Notes under the pieces: model-generated
What the model was told of the DNA's origin: nothing
Database searches by the model: none
The model's input: the letters and a program-made list of their open reading frames with translations, nothing else
Program-made: the position numbers and the translations under genes
Assembly: GCA_025354845.1 (NCBI GenBank)
Contig: JANXMD010000083.1
Coordinates: forward strand, 1 to 17,412
DNA length: 17,412 nucleotides
Direction: 5' to 3'
Origin: Verrucomicrobiota bacterium
GTDB lineage: Bacteria > Verrucomicrobiota > Verrucomicrobiia > Limisphaerales > UBA9464
In this document: positions 1-6,864 of the stretch, in pieces
How the letters are laid out: every line of letters begins with the position of its first letter
Numbering within the stretch: position 1 is the first letter of the stretch

Positions 1-973
1 AGACGCGCCAGTAAACCCACCATTTCGTCTCCTGATCGGCGCCGTAGGTTGCTGCAAAGATCCGTCGGATCTCCGGCTCGTTGGCATCCATGTTTTCGAG
101 CCAGTGCTCGGCGGTCTGCCCGTAGTGCTGACCGTTTACGACCCAATGATCCTCCAGGTCGACATCCCCCTGGAAATGGAGCAGGAGGTCGTCGCTGGGC
201 ATGATGCCGCCGGTGAAGAAGTAGCGGCTCATCCAGTCGGAGGCATCCCGGGACTCGAAGTGGTAGACGTACTGCCGGTGGGTAAAGATATGGACGAAGA
301 GCCGGCCGTCGGGCTTTAGCCAGCGGGCGATGGATGCCAGCAGCCGTTCGTAGTTCTTCATGTGTTCGAACATTTCGACCGAGATCACGCGGTCGAAGCG
401 GGGATCCGCCTCGTTCTCTCGGCGGCTACGGGGCGGGGGTTCGAAGCGGTTCATGTCGCAGGTGATAATCGTGACGTTCTTCAACCCCCGGCGCAGGCAT
501 TCGGCATCAATGTGCAGTTTCTGGGTGGCGGAATTCGAAACCCCCGTGATGTGGGCGTTGGGGTATTTCTCCGCCATCCAAAGCGTCAGCGACCCCCAGC
601 CACAACCGAGCTCCAGGATCTCCTGTCCGTCGCGCACCTGGGCGCGCTCGCAGGTGAGGGCGAGCATAATCTCTTCGGCCTGCGCGAGTGATTCGCGGCC
701 GGTGGGATAGTAGCAGGAGGAGTACTTGAGCCGCGGGCCGAGGCAGAGCTCGTAGAAGCGCGTGGGCACCTCGTAATGCTGTTCGTTGGCGGCGGCGGTC
801 TCGATCGCGATTGGCGACCGGCGCAACTCCGAGAGGAGCTGCCGCAGGTGTTCGCGGTTTGCTTCCCAACTCCCGCGATCCTCCTCGCGCAACCGTTGTC
901 GCAACAGTCGCCGGATTCCAATGCGTAGAAGAAAGTCGGGGAAGACGTCCCGGGTTAACAAGGAATCGAGCAT
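1..973 (-). CDS. SAM-dependent methyltransferase, coclaurine N-methyltransferase/CFA-synthase superfamily (C-terminus cut by window edge)
   Basis: The reading frame is open from the ATG at 973 to position 1, about 324 residues, so the C-terminus lies outside the window. The class I SAM-binding motif LELGCGWGSL is at residues 120-129, followed by SVEMFEHMKNY at 198-208 and FFTGGIMPSDDL at 252-263. Glu200, Glu203 and His204 form the E-x-x-E-H arrangement that is catalytic in plant coclaurine N-methyltransferase. This, with the RLKYSSCYY segment at 81-89, places it in the CNMT-like branch rather than with classical cyclopropane synthases. Family members methylate amines in plants; bacterial homologues are usually just called CFA-family methyltransferases. 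It is the last visible gene of the lipid operon, 51 bp after the DUF1295 gene. An amine head group or another amine is a possible substrate, but that is inference. No clear ribosome-binding site precedes the ATG. Confidence 0.9.
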   Translation of the reverse strand, partial: MLDSLLTRDVFPDFLLRIGIRRLLRQRLREEDRGSWEANREHLRQLLSELRRSPIAIETAAANEQHYEVPTRFYELCLGPRLKYSSCYYPTGRESLAQAEEIMLALTCERAQVRDGQEILELGCGWGSLTLWMAEKYPNAHITGVSNSATQKLHIDAECLRRGLKNVTIITCDMNRFEPPPRSRRENEADPRFDRVISVEMFEHMKNYERLLASIARWLKPDGRLFVHIFTHRQYVYHFESRDASDWMSRYFFTGGIMPSDDLLLHFQGDVDLEDHWVVNGQHYGQTAEHWLENMDANEPEIRRIFAATYGADQETKWWVYWRV

Positions 974-1024
974 GGAAAAGTCAGAAAAAGGGAACGCACA
1001 AAGAATCCACCGATCACTGGTCAC

Positions 1025-1867
1025 TCACCCCACCTTCCGTTTGAACCACGGCACAAAGGCACTCGTGGTCCGCTGATACTCCCGATAGGCCTCGCCCTTG
1101 GACTGGAGCGACAATGCTTCGGTCATGGGAATACCGGTCACGTTGATGAGGAAGTGGCCCATCAACAGCGGGGAAAGAAGCCCCATCCATCCCCACGGCG
1201 ATGACAGCGCGAACACAGCGTAGGCGACCCAGATGATCCACTCGAAGAAGTAATTGGGATGACGCGAATGGTTCCAGAGTCCGACCTGACAGATCCGGCC
1301 CCGGTTGATGGGATTGGCTCGGAAGCGGGCCAGTTGGCGGTCGACAATCGATTCGCCGACGATCCCAACCAGCCACAATGACAGGCCGGCAAGATTGCAG
1401 CCCGAGAGCCGAAACGTGGGGGCGGGAGTGGTATCGAGGAGAACCATGATCCACGGCGTTGCGAGCACGAGTTGGAGAATGCCCTGAAGCAGGAAGAACC
1501 CGAACATGCGCCGGTTCGTGGCGGATCCCCATTCCTGACGAAGACGCGCGTAGCGGACGTCCTCCACGGGGTGATGGGAACGGACACGGACCAAGAGGTG
1601 ACTTCCCAGGCGGACGCTCCAGACGGTGACGAGGCCGGAGAGGGTCAGGGCGGCGGGCCAGTTCCACTCGGGGTGCGCGTTGAGCTTGGCGTCGTAGGTG
1701 CGGAGCGAGGCGATCGCGAAGGCAATCCACACCAGCGGGGTGAAGCCGAGCGACCAAACGACGTCGACGATGCCGAAGTTGTTGAGCCGCCGAGCCGCGA
1801 GAAACGTGAGGGTCATCTCTGCGACGACAAAGACCAGCCCCGCGGCGGTGACGAGGGCGAGGGTCAT
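1025..1867 (-). CDS. DUF1295 membrane protein (steroid 5-alpha-reductase-like)
   Basis: A 280-residue integral membrane protein with about six to seven hydrophobic segments. The C-terminal half carries the family signature: GLWNHSRHPNYFFEWIIW at 196-213 and TGIPMTEALSLQSKGEAY at 244-261, ending in YQRTTSAFVPWFKRK. These His, Asn, Glu and Tyr residues form the NADPH/substrate region of the steroid-5-alpha-reductase/isoprenylcysteine-methyltransferase fold. DUF1295 proteins are predicted membrane reductases, and they recur next to CFA-like methyltransferases and DUF1365 proteins. A role reducing an unsaturated lipid intermediate made by its operon partners is plausible but unproven. The ATG at 1867 is preceded by the 205-bp gap holding two repeats, so this gene may be translated from a structured leader or an internal promoter. 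No strong Shine-Dalgarno is seen. Confidence 0.9.
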   Translation of the reverse strand: MTLALVTAAGLVFVVAEMTLTFLAARRLNNFGIVDVVWSLGFTPLVWIAFAIASLRTYDAKLNAHPEWNWPAALTLSGLVTVWSVRLGSHLLVRVRSHHPVEDVRYARLRQEWGSATNRRMFGFFLLQGILQLVLATPWIMVLLDTTPAPTFRLSGCNLAGLSLWLVGIVGESIVDRQLARFRANPINRGRICQVGLWNHSRHPNYFFEWIIWVAYAVFALSSPWGWMGLLSPLLMGHFLINVTGIPMTEALSLQSKGEAYREYQRTTSAFVPWFKRKVG

Positions 1868-1876
1868 GGGATCCGG

Positions 1877-1905
1877 TTGAAGAGTTGAACGGCTGAAGAG
1901 TTGAA
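1877..1905. repeat. Tandem microrepeat, TTCAACTCTTCA type
   Basis: Just upstream of the DUF1295 start, read on the minus strand, the 12-13 bp unit TTCAACTCTTCA(A/G) occurs twice in tandem (plus-strand 1877-1889 and 1893-1905). A third partial copy lies at 2090-2100, downstream of the small membrane protein gene. The unit is low-complexity and pyrimidine-rich. No function can be assigned from sequence. Confidence 0.6.
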
Positions 1906-1947
1906 GGGGGGAGGAGGCGGCGGGGAACCGCAGCCGTGGGAGGAGTT

Positions 1948-2055
1948 GGTAGGGCGAGGCTCCCGCCGAGCCGGGTGCGTAGACGACCCATGGGACGCCG
2001 CGGGGCGAGGTGAAACGCGTCCGTTTGCCCGGCTCACCGGGAGGTTCGCCCTACC
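1948..2055. repeat. Long imperfect inverted repeat (intergenic palindromic element, type 1)
   Basis: The left arm at 1948-1975 (begins GGTAGGGCGAGGCTCCCG) and the right arm at 2028-2055 are reverse complements over 28 bp with four mismatches, separated by a 52-bp loop. The element fills most of the gap between the small membrane protein gene and the DUF1295 gene, inside an operon that reads through it. In RNA it would fold into a strong stem. It has no poly-T tract and no coding capacity. It resembles dispersed palindromic intergenic elements common in verrucomicrobial genomes, which is a recollection rather than a database result. Confidence 0.8.
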
Positions 2056-2072
2056 GAAGAATTGGATCCCCG

Positions 2073-2408
2073 TCATCGGGGACGACGGGTGAAGAGTTGA
2101 TCCACCGACGCGGTGGTTGGGAGACGGAAGAGCTGGATCAACACGTAGGTGGCCATGGCGATGTTTCCCAGGAGCAGGATCGCCACCAGCCAGGCAGCGC
2201 TGCGGATCCCGCTTCGTTCGCGCCAAGCCAGCCAGAGCCAGAAGGTGAGGAAACCAAAGTACGTGTCGAACAGCGTGGCGATGAACCACGGATGCGTGGC
2301 CACCGCACGGGGTGTTTCCCATAACGTCACCTGGAGGCTGGCCCAGGACGTGACCCCGAGCATGGCCACCACGATGGCGGCAAACGCGAAGCGCAGGAGA
2401 ACGATCAT
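2073..2408 (-). CDS. Small membrane protein, probably DUF1475 family
   Basis: A 111-residue protein starting at the ATG at 2408, seven bases after the stop codon of the CFA-like gene, so it is probably translationally coupled. Three hydrophobic segments are visible: residues about 4-25, 43-63 and 71-92. The first is followed by a short loop containing HPWFIATLFDTYFGFLTFWL, a motif with conserved aromatic and charged residues typical of DUF1475 proteins, and the third by a basic tail. No enzyme motif is present. Its position inside a lipid-modification operon suggests an accessory membrane role such as substrate presentation or complex assembly; that is inference. A longer in-frame extension to 2495 exists but would overlap the CFA-like coding region, and its sequence is not conserved-looking, so the short start is preferred. 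Confidence 0.82.
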   Translation of the reverse strand: MIVLLRFAFAAIVVAMLGVTSWASLQVTLWETPRAVATHPWFIATLFDTYFGFLTFWLWLAWRERSGIRSAAWLVAILLLGNIAMATYVLIQLFRLPTTASVDQLFTRRPR

Positions 2409-2415
2409 GGCGATG

Positions 2416-3702
2416 TCACCGCAGCGACCGGTTGTTGGGGCCGGTCCAGGTGGCCTGCACCACGCTGATATTCCGCCAGGCAAACGCGGCTTCACAGTAG
2501 GCGAGGTAATAGTTCCAGGTACGGATGAATCGGTCGTCGAAGCCGAGGTCTCGAACCGAGTGCAACTGGTCGTTGAACCGCTGCCGCCAGTGCAACAGCG
2601 TTTTGGCGTAATCGAGACCGAGGTCGTGCAGCGAATGCAGGGAAAACGAGCCGGTGCGCTGGATGGCTTGTCCGACCCGATTCATGGAGAGCAGGAGCGA
2701 ACCCGGGAAAATGTGCTTCTGGATCCAGTCAGCACCGCGGCGAAGCTCATGATAGCGCCCGTCGGGGCAGGTGATGAACTGGGCGGCGAACAGGCCATCC
2801 CGTCCAAGCAGCGATTGCACCTTACCGAAATAGGTTTCGAGGAACTCGTCCCCAACTGCTTCCAGCATCTCAATGCTCACAATCCGGTCGAACTTGCCCG
2901 TCAGCATGCGGTAATCCTCGAGTCGGACCTCGGCGCGGTCGGCGATGCCGGCGCGATGGAAGCGATCCCCTGCGAAGCGGTGCTGTTCTTCGGAAATGGT
3001 GACCGTGGTGACCTTGCAGCCGTGGTGACGGACCGCATGTTCCGCAAACCCGCCCCAGCCTGAGCCAATTTCCAGAACGTGATCTGAGGGCTTCAGGCGG
3101 AGTTCACGACAGAGTCGCTCATACTTGGCCGATTGGGCCGCGGCCAAGTCCTGATCCGGGGATTCAAACAGCGCGGCGCTGTAGGTCATGGTCGGATCCA
3201 GCCAGAGTGAGTAGAACGAATTCCCGAGGTCGTAGTGGGCGCGGATGTTGGCCTTCGATCCGGTGAGGCTGTTGCGGTTGAAGCGATGCCGGATCCAGTT
3301 GGCCATGCGGCCGAGGTTGGTGAAGGGGTCCCGGTTGGCCGTGCCGCTAAAGGTGGGGGCGCTCTGAGCATTGGCGCAGAACCAGCCGATAACGGCGGTG
3401 AGATTCGGAGAGTCCCATTCGCCCGCTTGGTACGATTCCCCAAAGCCGATGTCGCCGCCCGCCACGCCACGACGGAAGAAACGGTGATCGTGAATGTGCA
3501 TTTCCGCCTCGGGACCGTCGTGCCCCGAACCGAGTTGCCGACTTGAGCCATCGGGAAGGCGGAGTGTTAGACGGCCGCGGCTCATGGGCGCGAGGGCGCG
3601 GAACACGAGGGATTCGCAGAGGCGATCAAGCACGCCGGGCTGGGCCGGGGCCAGGAGGTCCATGCCGGCTGCGGGGGTGGATTGGGTCTCGGAACGATTC
3701 AC
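2416..3702 (-). CDS. Cyclopropane-fatty-acyl-phospholipid synthase-like methyltransferase, atypical active site
   Basis: A 428-residue protein starting at a GTG; an in-frame ATG at 3663 (residue 14) is an alternative. Residues 30-150 match the N-terminal lipid-binding region of CFA synthases (GDIGFGESYQAGEWDS at 83-98). Then come AHYDLGNSFYSLWLDP (155-170), the SAM-binding motif LEIGSGWGGF (210-219), SIEMLEAVGDE (276-286) and a C-terminal NYYLAYCEAAF helix (397-407). Compared by eye with remembered E. coli Cfa, the bicarbonate-site Cys139 is Ala176 and His266 is Gln308, while Glu239 (Glu281), Ile268 (Ile310) and Tyr317 (Tyr365) are kept. The enzyme should still bind SAM and an unsaturated acyl chain. 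Its product may be methyl- or methylene-branched rather than cyclopropane, which is inference. It lies 33 bp after the DUF1365 gene. Confidence 0.93.
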   Translation of the reverse strand: MNRSETQSTPAAGMDLLAPAQPGVLDRLCESLVFRALAPMSRGRLTLRLPDGSSRQLGSGHDGPEAEMHIHDHRFFRRGVAGGDIGFGESYQAGEWDSPNLTAVIGWFCANAQSAPTFSGTANRDPFTNLGRMANWIRHRFNRNSLTGSKANIRAHYDLGNSFYSLWLDPTMTYSAALFESPDQDLAAAQSAKYERLCRELRLKPSDHVLEIGSGWGGFAEHAVRHHGCKVTTVTISEEQHRFAGDRFHRAGIADRAEVRLEDYRMLTGKFDRIVSIEMLEAVGDEFLETYFGKVQSLLGRDGLFAAQFITCPDGRYHELRRGADWIQKHIFPGSLLLSMNRVGQAIQRTGSFSLHSLHDLGLDYAKTLLHWRQRFNDQLHSVRDLGFDDRFIRTWNYYLAYCEAAFAWRNISVVQATWTGPNNRSLR

Positions 3703-3735
3703 GGTCAGGATGGGTTCTAGGAAGGAAGTTCCGTT

Positions 3736-4608
3736 TCAGGAAATCGGCGGTGTGGTTGACGCGAGGGAGGCGTGCGGACGGAGGACGTTCCGCTGCTGTT
3801 CGGGATGGTCCGTCTTGCGATGCCAGGGCAGGCGTTTCAGCCAGAGGCGCAGCGCGTGCCAGTGGATCAGGGTGATTACCCGCAAGGTGACCAGCGGGTG
3901 TTTTGCGGTGAGCGCCAGCAGATCGCGGTCGGTCAACGGGCGGCGGGTGCCGGTCAACGTGCTGATCAGATGGGTCGCCCCGGATCCGTCGAGATCGTTC
4001 ACGCCGATGGCCAGATGCTCGCCGGGATCCTGAAGGCGGAAGTCGAATCGCAGGTCCAGTCCGCTGAAAGGCGACACATAGAACTCCTTGGGAACGACAC
4101 AACGAAACCGGCCCGATCCGTCGGCGTCGATCGGGACGACGTAGGGCTTCAGTTCCCCAAAGGTGTTCTGCACCTCGACCACGGCGGTGATGGGTTGGCC
4201 GGTGGCGTCGTGGATGAAGTAGAAACTGACCGGATTGAACACGTATCCCAGAACACGCGGTAGGGTGAGCAGGCGAATCCGAGCGTCGGCGGAGATTGCG
4301 ATGCCTCGATCGGCAAGCCAGGCGCACAGCGCGAGGCGGAGAGGAATCGTGGAAGCTCCGCGGGCCGGCGGCGGATATTGCAAATGATCCGCGTCGCGAA
4401 ACTGGTAGAGCCGGAATCCGGCCACCTGATGACCAAAGGTGCGAAGCGAGCGTTCGAGGAGCGGAAGCTCGTCGAGATCCAGCAGCATCATGAAGATTCG
4501 GTACTGGAACCGGTGCCGCTGCGGGATCCGGCGTTCGTGCAGGACCGAACACTCGTAGAGACACGAGCGCCAGCGCGGCACGGAACCGGGTGTTGCGTTG
4601 GAGGTCAT
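3736..4608 (-). CDS. DUF1365 family protein
   Basis: A 290-residue protein from the ATG at 4608. A GTG 18 codons upstream (4662) is possible, but the added residues look unlike the family, which begins near the segment LYECSVLHERRIPQRHRFQY. Family landmarks are LLLDLDEL-like residues at 42-48, LTLPRVLGYVFNPVSFYF at 114-131, EVQNTFGE at 145-152, KEFYVSPF at 174-181 and HPLVTLRVITLIHWHALR at 237-254. The biochemical activity of DUF1365 is not established. It is repeatedly encoded beside CFA-like methyltransferases and, commonly, an FAD-dependent amine-oxidase-like protein. No such oxidase gene is present here: the next gene upstream is a divergent GspE-like ATPase. It is the first gene of the minus-strand lipid operon. 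Confidence 0.92.
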   Translation of the reverse strand: MTSNATPGSVPRWRSCLYECSVLHERRIPQRHRFQYRIFMMLLDLDELPLLERSLRTFGHQVAGFRLYQFRDADHLQYPPPARGASTIPLRLALCAWLADRGIAISADARIRLLTLPRVLGYVFNPVSFYFIHDATGQPITAVVEVQNTFGELKPYVVPIDADGSGRFRCVVPKEFYVSPFSGLDLRFDFRLQDPGEHLAIGVNDLDGSGATHLISTLTGTRRPLTDRDLLALTAKHPLVTLRVITLIHWHALRLWLKRLPWHRKTDHPEQQRNVLRPHASLASTTPPIS

Positions 4609-4929
4609 CTGGGTGCGAGTCCGGGAGGCAACCCTTAGACCCACTGAGTCGGACCGTGCCACAGCTTACCGGAAACGCCAACCCGGGAAGGACCTCTGTC
4701 CGGGGGCCGGGAGATCCCAACTTCCGCTGGATCGCTACGTCCCTGGGGTGGGTACGGATGCACGGTTCTTGAACAGAATCGCGGTGACGGGGTCGATGCA
4801 CCGATTGACCGGGCCGCAATCTTCCCGCCCGTCGCGAGGAAACCTGCTGGTATCACGGCCGGGAAATCAGTTCCATCAGCCGGTCACTGCGGTTCGTCAC
4901 GCCAAGGTTTTTGTTCCAGGTTCCATCCC
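4609..4929. promoter_or_regulatory. Divergent intergenic region between the lipid operon and the GspE-like gene
   Basis: These 321 bp separate the DUF1365 ATG (minus) from the ATPase ATG (plus) and must hold promoters for both directions. I cannot identify convincing -35/-10 pairs. A small hairpin (GGAC, CTCT loop, GTCC at 4690-4701, flanked by C-rich and G-rich runs) lies in the presumed leader of the lipid operon. The short reading frames across it show no recognisable protein features. Confidence 0.4.
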
Positions 4930-6150
4930 ATGAGTTCCCACACCACCCGCTTTTTGCAGACGGTCACCGGCGATGAGGAGATCGACGTCGTCCAACTGGT
5001 CGACTGCGTTATCATCGATGCGGTCAAGGCGGGTGCCTCGGACATCCACATCGAACCCTGGGAGAGCTCGATCGCGGTGCGCGTGCGGTTGAGCGGCGTC
5101 TTAAACGAGTTGGTGCATCTCCCGAGCGACCTCCTGCCCAAAATCGTCGGTCGCCTGAAGATCATGGCCAACCTCATCGGCCACGAGACCATCCTGCCGC
5201 AGGAAGGTCGCGCCAACACCTTCGAGGAGGCCGGCAACGTCGTCCTCCGCATTTCGACCTTTCCGACGATCCGCGGGGAAAAGGTGGTCGCCCGTATTTT
5301 TGATCCCAAGGGAAGAAGCTTCGATCTCGATAACTTGGGCATGGAGGAAGACTCGTTGGTGACCTTCAAGACCCTGCTCCAGAAGCCGACGGGGTTGATG
5401 CTGCTCACCGGCCCCACCGGCTCGGGCAAGACCACGGCGATCTACGCGGCTCTGCATCACGTCATTGAGCGTGCCGGACCGAGCATCAGCGTGGCCACCG
5501 TGGAGGATCCGGTGGAGTTCAACTTGCCGCTGATCGCCCAGTCCCAGTGCAATCCGGCCCGCGACTACACCTATCCGGTGGCGTTGCGCTCGCTGATGCG
5601 GCAGGACCCGCAGGTGATCATGATTGGTGAGATCCGCGATTCGGAGACGGCCAATATCGCGGTGCAGGCGGGCCTGACGGGCCACTTGGTTCTCAGCACC
5701 ATTCACGCGTCGAGCACGGCCGGCGTGTTTGCGCGGCTCATCAACATGGGGATCGAGCCCTTCCTGCTCTCGTCGGCCATCATGGGCATCCTCGGTGTGC
5801 GTCTGGTTCGCCGGAATTGCCCGGTTTGTTCCGAGCCGTATTTCCCCGAGCCGGCGCTGCTGGCGCAAATGCCTCCGGAAGTGACGGGCTTCAACGGCTT
5901 CATGCGCGGCGCCGGGTGTGCGGCCTGCAATCATACCGGGTTCAGTGGACGGGTGACTGTCACCGAAATGCTGACCGTCGGCGAAGCGCTTCGGGAGGCG
6001 ATCTTGGAAAAACGTCCCACGCGTCAACTTCAGGAACTTGCCCAGGCTAACGGGCTTCTAACCCTTTGGCAGAAGGGCCTCCGCCGCGTGCTCGCCGGTG
6101 AAACCACGCTCGAGGAGGTCCTGCGGGTGATCGGGTTGGAAGGGTTTTGA
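4930..6150 (+). CDS. GspE/PilB-type secretion or pilus ATPase, short form without N-terminal domain
   Basis: A 406-residue AAA-like ATPase. Walker A GPTGSGKTT is at 161-169, the Asp box ATVEDPVEF at 189-197, Walker B VIMIGEIRD at 229-237, and the His box GLTGHLVLSTIHA at 248-260. A C-terminal zinc-knuckle with paired cysteines (Cys297, Cys300, Cys330, Cys333) is characteristic of the GspE/PilB family. Such ATPases form cytoplasmic hexamers that power type II secretion or type IV pilus assembly. Full-length members usually exceed 500 residues because of an N-terminal domain that docks to GspL/PilM; this one begins directly at the N2-like domain (VIIDAVKAGASDIHIEP, 27-43). No other secretion or pilus gene is adjacent. 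All catalytic motifs are intact, so it is probably functional, using partners encoded elsewhere. Confidence 0.95.
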   Translation: MSSHTTRFLQTVTGDEEIDVVQLVDCVIIDAVKAGASDIHIEPWESSIAVRVRLSGVLNELVHLPSDLLPKIVGRLKIMANLIGHETILPQEGRANTFEEAGNVVLRISTFPTIRGEKVVARIFDPKGRSFDLDNLGMEEDSLVTFKTLLQKPTGLMLLTGPTGSGKTTAIYAALHHVIERAGPSISVATVEDPVEFNLPLIAQSQCNPARDYTYPVALRSLMRQDPQVIMIGEIRDSETANIAVQAGLTGHLVLSTIHASSTAGVFARLINMGIEPFLLSSAIMGILGVRLVRRNCPVCSEPYFPEPALLAQMPPEVTGFNGFMRGAGCAACNHTGFSGRVTVTEMLTVGEALREAILEKRPTRQLQELAQANGLLTLWQKGLRRVLAGETTLEEVLRVIGLEGF

Positions 6151-6178
6151 ATTCCGCCCGGGAGGTCGCGAATCCTTG

Positions 6179-6272
6179 GGAGCGCCGGCATCCTGCCGGC
6201 GTGTTTTGGCGGGTTCGGCCACTGCTCGGCGGGTCCGCGGACCGAGGCTCGCCGGCAGGATGCCAGCGCTCC
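6179..6272. repeat. Near-perfect long inverted repeat between convergent genes (palindromic element, type 2)
   Basis: The arms at 6179-6201 and 6250-6272 match as reverse complements at 22 of 23 positions (left arm begins GGAGCGCCGGCATCCTGCC). The 48-bp loop contains a perfect 12-bp palindrome, GGTCCGCGGACC, at 6232-6243. A further small hairpin, CGGATT-TCG-AATCCG, sits at 6272-6286. The element occupies the gap between the ends of the plus-strand ATPase and minus-strand PepSY genes, so it could act as a bidirectional transcription barrier. It lacks a clear T-tract. Confidence 0.85.
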
Positions 6273-6288
6273 GGATTTCGAATCCGAA

Positions 6289-6864
6289 TCAGGAGAGATG
6301 GGCGACGATGAGGGTGGTGAAGCCGATTCCCAGGCCTAGGCAGAGCAAGCCCGGGAGTTTGTTTCGGGTCGTCTTCCACCAAAGATAAACTCCGCTGACG
6401 GCGAAGAGGATCATGGCGGCGCTGGCGAGGTCCATGAACCCGGCCCAGATCCAGTAGGCCCAGCCGCCACGGTATCCGTGCAACCGGTGCAGTCCGTGCG
6501 CCCAACCGCCGGGATCGAAATGCGTTCGCGTGATGGACACTTGTTTCGCTCCCGCAGACACGATCGCCTCCGTGTTTTCACCGGGGCGAACCCAGTTGAA
6601 TTGCCATCCCCCATTGGCCAGAGGTTTTGGCGGCCGGCGTTGTCCGCCGATGCCGTACGCCGATTCGAGATTCTTAATGAATTCGGCGGTCGCGAGAGGC
6701 TCTGAGAGGGAAAGCGGTTCGCTCGTGGTCACCTTCTGCGGCCCGCGAGGAAACCATTTCTCGTGGATCATTACCCATCCCGTGACGAAATACATCACGA
6801 CCCAGATCAGCAGGATGAGTCCCGCGATCAGGTGGAGACGTCGGACGGTGGGAAACGGGTTCAT
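6289..6864 (-). CDS. PepSY-associated transmembrane protein (second of tandem pair)
   Basis: A 191-residue membrane protein: an N-terminal helix (RLHLIAGLILLIWVVMYFV, 9-27), a periplasmic PepSY-like stretch at about 35-120, a conserved HGLHRLHGYRGG segment, and two C-terminal helices containing AVSGVYLWWKTTRNK and GLGIGFTTLIVAHLS. The [A/S]xSGxxLWW motif is characteristic of PepSY-associated TM proteins, which occur with iron uptake and flavin or haem reductase systems. Its ATG overlaps the stop of the preceding gene by 4 bp (ATGA), indicating tight translational coupling. It is clearly a diverged paralogue of its neighbour: same helix layout, with conserved R-x-H-L near the N-terminus and LWW near the C-terminus. 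The specific function is unknown. Confidence 0.82.
   Translation of the reverse strand: MNPFPTVRRLHLIAGLILLIWVVMYFVTGWVMIHEKWFPRGPQKVTTSEPLSLSEPLATAEFIKNLESAYGIGGQRRPPKPLANGGWQFNWVRPGENTEAIVSAGAKQVSITRTHFDPGGWAHGLHRLHGYRGGWAYWIWAGFMDLASAAMILFAVSGVYLWWKTTRNKLPGLLCLGLGIGFTTLIVAHLS

Noticed and set aside
3626..4819. 397-codon minus-strand frame overlapping the DUF1365 gene
   Set aside because: It is a different frame on the same strand as a recognised family protein. The translation is Arg/Pro/Ser-rich and lacks any domain.
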